Assembly (NCBI GenBank): GCA_905250025.1
Contig: CAJNOJ010000252.1
Location: 1-64,000 of the forward strand
From: Adineta ricciae
Taxonomy: Eukaryota > Rotifera > Eurotatoria > Adinetida > Adinetidae
Length of the DNA stretch: 64,000 nucleotides
Reading direction: 5' to 3'
Part shown: one piece after another, positions 57,330 to 64,000 of the stretch
Layout of the letters: each line of letters opens with the position of its first letter
Position numbering within the stretch: the stretch's first letter is position 1
Notes under the pieces: generated by a model
What the model was told of the DNA's origin: nothing
The model's input: only the letters and a program-made list of their open reading frames with translations
Databases searched by the model: none
Program-made: the position numbers and the translations under genes

Positions 57330-58889
57330 ATGTCCTCTTCTTATAGCTTCAGAACAACAGAAGTTACCATTGGTAAACGATCGGAACCAGATATTGTCAT
57401 TGCATTCATTGGTGAATCTGGTTCTGGCAAGTCTACCTGTATCAATTATTTTGCTAATTATTTTACTGGGTCATCATTCGATCGTCGAAATCACTATTCC
57501 GACATGAAAATTGTCATACCAAACCGTTTGTTTCCTAAACCGAATTTCACGGCTAATAGCGAACAACATACTGAACGTAATGTGCACGACAATACGATGA
57601 GCCAGACTCAAGAGTGCAGTGTGTACGATTTTCAATACAAAGGGCAATGCATCAGAGTTATTGATACGCCAGGATTCAATGATACCGATTCAACTAAAGA
57701 TGATAAAAATGTTCAAAAAATTTTAAGACAGATCGCTCAATTATCTTTTATCACTGCCATTATTATTACCATCAATGGTACGAATATTCGATTATCCACC
57801 TCAATCAAAGCAACTTTGAGCCAACTGCGAGGTTCATTGCCAGACAGTGTCTTTAATAATTTATTTTTCATATTCACAAACTGCACTGAAGAAACACGAA
57901 ACTTTGATGTTAGATTGCTAGTTGAATTTCATCCATCACCAGACCGACTATTCCACATGCAAAATTCGTTGTTCTCTATTAAAGATAAGTCCATTCTGGA
58001 AAATGACCGATTGGTAGGAAAAATGGAACAGACATGGGAAGATTCAGTGGAGACCATGGGTGAAATCATGGATAAAATACGAAGCACATCAGCTGCATCA
58101 GTGCAGGAGTTTGAAGAAATGCGCATTCAACGCGAACGACTCCTTGCACACAAAGAGAACTTAATTCTGAAACAGAAGTCACTGTTGGAGACTATGAAAC
58201 AACTGGACATCGAAAAATCTCGTTTGCAGAACGCTTCTAACGATCGAAAAGAAAACCAAAACTTTTCGGAAAAAAAGGTAATCAATGTTATCGAAATCGA
58301 GAAAAAAACATATTATAGTACGCTTTGCACACAACATGGTAAAGTACAAGTGTGCCATGAACGATGTGGTCTGACATACGAGCCAACATTGAACTTAGCT
58401 CATTTCGAAAAATGTGCTGCTGCAAATGGAAAAAACTGTCGACACTGTCGATGTGGGATGAATGAACATTTGCATTCGTTTGAGATTCCGGTTACAAAAC
58501 CAAAAACCATTAATGAAATCATCCAAAGTAAAAAGGCAGCGTTTGACAAAGCAAACAGAGATGTACGAGCTATCAACGATCACTTGATGCTGTTAGACTT
58601 TACTCGAGATGCGCTTCAAAATGAAGTCGATGCGATCAAACGAGACTTAGCAGCAACAATTCGTGAATTGAAACAGATATGTTCAAATTTCAATTTTCTT
58701 GAAGAAATGAAGGGTACGATAGACAAATTACGAAAGGAAGCAAAAGTGGCAACAGACATGCGTGCCAAAGACGAGTTTAACAACACAGCCGACGCGATCG
58801 AAAAGCTTTCAGCGGATTTCACAAGCAAACGTCATGTCGGAAACAAATATGCGTTTCAACACGATTCAGTTTTTTACAAAAATGCTTGA
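57330..58889 (+). CDS. AIG1/GIMAP-like GTPase with C-terminal zinc-binding region
   Basis: Single exon. The frame opens at an ATG at 57255, but the second ATG at 57330 (MSSSYSFRTTEV) gives 519 residues and is the likelier start. In numbering from 57255, the P-loop is GESGSGKST (53-61) and G3 is DTPGFND (137-143), with TNCTEE at the G4 position. An NTMSQTQE stretch before G3 parallels NDQTQSQTQ in the neighbouring gene. After a coiled coil (EEMRIQRERLLAHKENL) comes a Cys/His cluster (CTQHGKVQVCHERCGL, then HFEKC, then CRHCRCGMNEHLH) that probably binds zinc. A second coiled coil follows. A cytosolic GTP switch is likely. It pairs with the divergent gene at 54973 as an old tandem duplicate with different C-termini. 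Confidence 0.75.
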   Translation: MSSSYSFRTTEVTIGKRSEPDIVIAFIGESGSGKSTCINYFANYFTGSSFDRRNHYSDMKIVIPNRLFPKPNFTANSEQHTERNVHDNTMSQTQECSVYDFQYKGQCIRVIDTPGFNDTDSTKDDKNVQKILRQIAQLSFITAIIITINGTNIRLSTSIKATLSQLRGSLPDSVFNNLFFIFTNCTEETRNFDVRLLVEFHPSPDRLFHMQNSLFSIKDKSILENDRLVGKMEQTWEDSVETMGEIMDKIRSTSAASVQEFEEMRIQRERLLAHKENLILKQKSLLETMKQLDIEKSRLQNASNDRKENQNFSEKKVINVIEIEKKTYYSTLCTQHGKVQVCHERCGLTYEPTLNLAHFEKCAAANGKNCRHCRCGMNEHLHSFEIPVTKPKTINEIIQSKKAAFDKANRDVRAINDHLMLLDFTRDALQNEVDAIKRDLAATIRELKQICSNFNFLEEMKGTIDKLRKEAKVATDMRAKDEFNNTADAIEKLSADFTSKRHVGNKYAFQHDSVFYKNA

Positions 58890-59032
58890 AGAAATTCATT
58901 TTCTTAGATAGTTAACTTCTAATAAATGAATTTAATGACGTTTTCGTCGTCTTCTACAGAATATTCATCGTTCCCTTTTTTGTATCACCACTTAATGGAG
59001 TATTTTTCGCTATTGACTGGAATATTTACTTC

Positions 59033-59403
59033 ATCAGTGTGAAGCTAGCACGAACAAACGATGTGTTAGCTAAAAACGTTTTTCCTAAGCATGCCCCGTC
59101 CATGAAAACTACACCATTAGACTCAGAATTTAATTCTGCATCGAATGGCGCCACTTTTATTCACCGGACAAACTTTGGAAATTTTTCTATTTATATCTTT
59201 GTTCGTTTCCTTTATGTCTATTTATAATCCAGATATCATTTTTCCAAAGTTTCTCCGGTAAATAAAAGTATCACCATTCGATGCAGAATGAAATTCTGAG
59301 TCTGATGGCGTAGATTTCATGGACGGGACATGCTTAGTAAAAAAGTTTTTAGCTAACACATCGTTTGTTTGTGCTAACTCCTTCGTGCTAGCTTCACACT
59401 GAT
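59033..59403. mobile_element. Foldback (MITE-like) element
   Basis: Inverted arms 59033-59186 and 59238-59403 share ends ATCAGTGTGAAGCTAGCACGA and internal CAAACGATGTGTTAGCTAAA and AAACTTTGG blocks, around a 50-base centre. No coding capacity is seen. A related single arm is at 12640. No clear target duplication; the flanks are TTTACTTC and ATGAAAAA. Confidence 0.75.
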
Positions 59404-60369
59404 ATGAAAAATGTATTTTTAATTGAATTTCTATTATAATACGTAGCTCTCGATCAGGCACTGAACAATGGACCAAACCTGGCAGTGGCATTGCTTTATC
59501 CAGATTTTGTCGCAAAAATTAACTCGAACGGTAATTATGTATACATTAAATAAATCTAAGTAAACAATGTGCTAGCATTCTTTTATCGTGCACATTTCGT
59601 GTTTCGTTCGAAACGTACGTGTACACACCGTTTTATGCAAAATATTTCCTCTCACTAATCAACAACGTCAAAAAGACGAAGTATAATCTGCATCATTTCA
59701 TTCTTTACCATCAAGTCCTTCGCTATAAAGTACAATCTCATCCTTTTTCTGATTTTCTTTATGACAATCAACAAAGCATAGTGTAAGCATTGGAAAACTC
59801 TATTACGATAAACCGAGGAGAGGAATGTAGTTCTTTCGTGTAATCAACCAAAGGTTCGTTCACCGTCATCATGGAAAGAAGATAGCATCATGTTCGCTAA
59901 TCAGACAATAGTTGGTACTGATCCACGTGCTAGTTTTATCGCTATAAATGATATAGATTGTATCATGAGCATAAGCAACATCGTACTTATAAACATGATG
60001 CAACTACAGTGAAAGGACTGAGAAGACAGTTTTGCTCGAAGAAGCTACTTACACTCTTAAACTATATGATCTAAACCTCGTGTTGATTATGAGAAAAAAA
60101 GGAAGAGAAATCAACAGTTTCGCCAGCTTTTAAATGGTTCTTACAAAGATAACTCAAGTTATAATTTTAGATGGAAAGAAAAAGATGAACTTTCAACATG
60201 GTACGGCGCAGCTCAATACGGTAAAACGACACAAGGTAAGTATAAAACTCATTGATTAACGTAGACTGGGTAAACTCTTTTCATTATAAAGTCAATAAGA
60301 TTCAATTAGGAGAGTGTGGAATCGTTATTATATGAAGGTGAAGGATAAATATCGTAGAATTAAAATTAA
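59404..60369. other. Spacer
   Basis: A minus-strand stretch near 59415-59515 reads RQNLDKAMPLPGLVHCSVPD and could be an old exon, but nothing continues it. Otherwise AT-rich and non-coding. Confidence 0.3.
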
Positions 60370-61296
60370 TCAATACAGTTCGGTACTATTCCAAGCAATA
60401 GTACCATTATATCCACCAGTAACTAGTACTTTTCCATCGAGCAATGTAGATGCTGTATGTAGTTCTCGTGCAAAACTCATATTTCCTGTTTGCGTCCAAA
60501 CACCTGTCGATGGATCATACAGTTCAGCACTATTCAGATAACCACTACTGCCAAATCCACCAGTAACTAATACTTTTCCATCGAGCAATGTAGATGCTGC
60601 ATGTAGATCTCGTGCAAAGCTCATATTTCCTGTTTGTGTCCAGACACCTGTCGATGGATCATACAGTTCGGCACTATTCAGATAACCACTACTGCCAGCT
60701 CCACCAGTAACTAATACTTTTCCATTGAGCAATGTAGATGCTGTATGCACATCTCGTGCAACATTCATATTTCCTGTTTGTGTCCAGACACCTGTCGACG
60801 GATCATGCAGTTCGGCACTATTCAGATAACCACTACTGCCAAATCCACCAGTAACTAATACTTTTCCATCGAGCAATGTTGATGCTGCATGTAGATCTCG
60901 TGCAAAGCTCATATTTCCTGTTTGTGTCCAGACACCTGTCGATGGATCATACAGTTCAGCACTATTCAGATAACCACTACTGCCAGCTCCACCAGTAACT
61001 AATACTTTTCCATTGAGCAGTGTAGATGCTGTATGGCGGTATCGTGCAACATTCATATTTCCTGTTTGTGTCCAAACATCTGTCGATGGATCATACAGTT
61101 CGGCACTATTCAGATTACCACTACTGCCATATCCACCAGTAACTAATACTTTTCCATCGAGCAATGTAGATGCTGTATGACCATATCGTCCAACAATCAT
61201 AGATGCAGTCATTGACCATCCTAGTAGAAGAAATCGAATGAATAAAACTAAATGATCTTTCGTTAAGATCTCTGAAAACAAAGTTATCTTAATCAT
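60370..61296 (-). CDS. Kelch-repeat protein, signal-anchored
   Basis: A 308-residue frame with six kelch-type blades of 48 residues, each with the plan HTASTLLDGKVLVTGG ... NSAELYDPSTGVWTQTGNM. The N-terminus (HLVLFIRFLLLGWSM) is hydrophobic and could be a signal peptide or anchor; alternatively TTCTACTAG just before GATGGTCAATG is an acceptor and an upstream exon exists. Blades alternate in two types (NVAR with LLNG and GGAG; SFAR with LLDG and GGFG), so blades 2-3 and 4-5 are near-identical two-blade duplications. Six blades can close one beta-propeller, though the last ends early (NSTELY). Likely a secreted or surface binding protein; partner unknown. Confidence 0.75.
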   Translation of the reverse strand: MIKITLFSEILTKDHLVLFIRFLLLGWSMTASMIVGRYGHTASTLLDGKVLVTGGYGSSGNLNSAELYDPSTDVWTQTGNMNVARYRHTASTLLNGKVLVTGGAGSSGYLNSAELYDPSTGVWTQTGNMSFARDLHAASTLLDGKVLVTGGFGSSGYLNSAELHDPSTGVWTQTGNMNVARDVHTASTLLNGKVLVTGGAGSSGYLNSAELYDPSTGVWTQTGNMSFARDLHAASTLLDGKVLVTGGFGSSGYLNSAELYDPSTGVWTQTGNMSFARELHTASTLLDGKVLVTGGYNGTIAWNSTELY

Positions 61297-62229
61297 TTAC
61301 TCATCTTTCAAAAAAGCATATTTTGTCTAATTTTTCCACTCGAATCTACAGTTTTCAAATGTCCTGCATGAGTACAAGAATAGAAATTGAAGTTTTCTTT
61401 TGTCAATTACTGAGATGACGATTGAAAGAAAATGCCAATAAAAATTATACTGCATGAGATTTGTTTTTTTGACTAGCTTACACATAAATGGTTCAGGATG
61501 CGATTTAAGTGTTTTTAAAAAGAGTATCATTGGCTTTTCTTCATATCTCAAACTGCATAAACAACGAAATAATATCTCAGAAAACAAAATACTCTAAGTT
61601 TGAATCTAGTACACGCTTACTAAAAGCGTCTGACGAATATGTTTTTATTAGTAGTTGTTTCTTTGGAAGCATCTCGTGTCATTCCCTGTCAGCAATGGTT
61701 TTATTTCGAATTCCGAATGTGAAATATCTCTTCTACTACCGTATTACATTAATAAGAAAATGACTACTGATGAGAAACAGGGAAGGCTATGCTTCTTGTA
61801 AAACGAAGACGTGTCTAGGAAAGAGTTCTTATCGTATGACACTACTTGCGTGACTAGTGACAGCGCTTTAGTAGAGCTATTTTCGCAGTGAAACACTTTG
61901 GAGGAAAAGAATATTTACCAATAGGATTGCAAAAGCATCTCATGAGACAAAAGAAAAACAGCGTGCACGACATTCTATGCAGAAGAGTTTTTCATATACG
62001 AATTAATTCATAAGTTAGTATAAACTAACTTTAGTTTCCGGTCATAATAACTAATAAAGCAATAAAACTCGAACAGATTTCCCTAAGCTCAAGATGGTCG
62101 TCTAACGATATCCTCAAATGTGTGTTAAAAGTAGTATCCATGAACATAATTAGCGGACTAGCAATAGAATTCGAGGAGTAAAGTATACGTTGCTATGCGA
62201 AGGTGTTTAGGAAAAGTGAAAACCCTCTT
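61297..62229. other. Upstream region of the kelch gene
   Basis: No gene recognised. Minus-strand frame 61327-61587 is open but shows no domain; it could be a diverged upstream exon of the kelch gene. Confidence 0.25.
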
Positions 62230-62544
62230 ATCTCATTTCTCTCTCTCAAAGGTTTGACAACTCATCTTATATTTTTCTCACTGACAAAATCTTTTCATAG
62301 ATCGAACTATCGCATTAGCCAGTTCTTCGTGTGTCTCCCAGAGCAATAATGTGGAATTTNTAAAGAACAACTTGATGTTGGATTGGATGCAGAATGAGAT
62401 GCTGTCGACAGTGTAAATTCCACATTATTGCTCTGGGAGACACACGAAGAACTGGCTAATGCGATAGTTCGATCTATGAAAGGTTTTTGTCAGTGAGAAA
62501 AATATAAGATGAGTTGTCAAACCTTTGAGAGAGAGAAATGAGAT
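62230..62544. repeat. Near-perfect 130-bp inverted repeat around an N
   Basis: Arms at 62230-62359 and 62415-62544 are reverse complements with only a few mismatches. The single N (62360) falls exactly at the inner end of the left arm, followed by a 54-base loop. Could be a genuine hairpin element that broke the assembly, or an inverted duplicate of one contig end made during joining. Confidence 0.8.
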
Positions 62545-64000
62545 GATAAGAAAAAGGAATGCGACAGACGCCATGAATGAGATTATGAAGCAGACCAAGA
62601 ATAAAAGTTTATTGACAGAAATCGACGATTTTTTTATGAATGTGAAGAGAATAGAGTTGTTTTTCTTTTGAATGGCTTTTTATTCTAGAAGAAAAACAAA
62701 TCATCTGTGGAAGTGCGTTGTTTACTGTGCTGTTGCCATTTACCAATCTTAGTCAAAATCACACCATTTTAGACAAAGTCATGAATATGAGAACCAATAT
62801 TTTTCACAAAAGAAAAGACATTAAAATTCTTCTATAATAGTTTATTTTATCGTGACATATTCCTCAGATCATTATACAGTCCAATTTATGATATGAAAAA
62901 TAGTTTTTCATCTATAGTAAATTCTCCTTTTTTCAATTTCAACACCTGTGCAACTAGCTGCACTGAATTAAAGTCTGCCGATCGAAAGTCTACGAGTCTC
63001 GAAAACGGAATGATGTTGATCCATTGTTCTTGTGTGTGGACTGATCTCCTGATAAGATAACATGGACAAGTATGATGCTCTTATACCCTGATTTCCTCTG
63101 ATCATCGTCCATTTGCAACTCATGTTCGATATGCCGCACGAGTGTTTAGAAAGATTCGATCAGATGATTGATGAATTTTGTAGAGAGTGAGGGCGATAGA
63201 TTTGGTTATAAACATGATTGGAGCAATGAGACGCATTTGAATCCCGGCAAAGATGATATTTAACACAATGATAGCGAGATAGTCTCCGAATATGATATAA
63301 TCATAAGGTGCACGCAATGCAAAAATGCAGTGAAATTTATTTTTGTTTTTTCTTGCACATGGCTCGATAGAGCGTGAGCTCCTGATCACGATGAGCTACT
63401 TTTTATTCTATTTTGAAGCTGTTTTATAGTCAAAAATCGCAAAATCACTCAGAAACCTGAGTTTTCTCGAAAACCAGGTTTTTGAGGGTAACATGCAAAA
63501 ATCACGATGTTCCTCTTCTTGAAACTTTTTGAAAATTTTTTTCTAGATTCAGCATCAAAAACTGATCCTAGAAAACGTCTGAAATTGGTATTAACCCAAA
63601 ACTTTTTATAATAGTGGTATTTCTCATAGCTTCCACTACAGTACTAATAGGTGGATCTTGTAAACCTATCTAGTTTTTGCAGAGAGGTGGAGGGGGGCCA
63701 ATTTTTTCAAAATTGTAATCCTCATACCATCCTCCAAAAGACTACGCATCGGTTTTGATTTGATCTTTTTTGTTTGTGGAGAAAAGCTCACTTTAACTGG
63801 TGGTATAGGAAATCGGTTTTCTAAAGTTTGCTCGTTGTATCTTAGACATTATGTGAGAAGATTTTAAACATAAATTTAGATGTTTTAAAAATTTTATTTC
63901 AAGTATTAATAGAAACACATAGAGTACAAATAGAAAAAAAACTGTTAGTCATCGTTTATAATATCGTTTGATATTCGTCGATGTGATTGAACAGATGCAC
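62545..64000. other. AT-rich terminal region
   Basis: No supported gene. A minus-strand frame at 63120-63389 has hydrophobic character (YDYIIFGDYLAIIVLNIIFA) but no family match or conserved start. The last kilobase has homopolymer runs and simple sequence. Confidence 0.25.

Overview
The window looks like nuclear DNA of a bdelloid rotifer (Adineta/Rotaria type). It is AT-rich. Its multi-exon genes have introns of about 40-100 bp. It carries several divergent single-exon seven-helix receptors, NHL and kelch propeller genes, TRAF-like RING, TRIM-like, PARP/macro and AIG1-like GTPase genes, a decayed bacterial-type tryptophanase and a MULE transposase. I assign the organism from this gene repertoire, not from a marker gene.

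The layout is dominated by two large near-identical repeats whose edges sit on single N bases (19885, 28832, 36588). Block A1 (about 8.93-17.43 kb) recurs as A2 (19886-28831). Block C1 (28833-36367) recurs as C2 (36589-43931). A membrane-protein gene is cut by this layout: its C-terminal part ends at 19884, and its N-terminal part begins at 28833 and again at 36589. The simplest reading is a scaffold in which homologous haplotype contigs were laid end to end, with contigs 1-19884, 19886-28831, 28833-36587, 36589-62359 and 62361-64000.

Region by region. 1-5.4 kb: possible lone exon, decayed NHL gene, one receptor. 7.9-17.8 kb (A1, with A2 at 19.9-28.8 kb): a minus-strand gene that I can splice in frame as RING/TRAF zinc fingers-macro-macro-PARP; a convergent receptor pair; and a minus-strand gene spliced as a death-effector-like domain-transmembrane-NHL propeller protein. 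18.1-19.9 kb: LRR remnants and the C-terminus of the split membrane gene. 28.8-43.9 kb (C1 and C2): N-terminus of that gene, a receptor (frameshifted in C2), LRR remnants, tryptophanase pseudogenes, a B-box/coiled-coil gene spliced to the N-lobe of an RNA 2'-phosphotransferase (Tpt1/KptA), and Tudor-like remnants. 43.9-45.2 kb: truncated Ty3/gypsy-type element. 46.5-47.4 kb: receptor. 47.8-52.6 kb: MULE transposase gene with FLYWCH finger, with a recurring GGTGACC palindrome throughout. 52-54.6 kb: repeats. 55-58.9 kb: two divergent AIG1-like GTPases. 59-64 kb: foldback element, kelch gene, and an inverted repeat at an N.

Functionally the repertoire is sensory (receptors), extracellular or innate-type recognition (NHL, kelch, LRR, TRAF/TRIM, AIG1 GTPases) and ADP-ribose biology (PARP, macro, Tpt1), interleaved with mobile DNA. 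The two domain fusions, RING/TRAF-macro-macro-PARP and B-box-Tpt1, are the strongest candidates for something not well described. All splice models are by eye.
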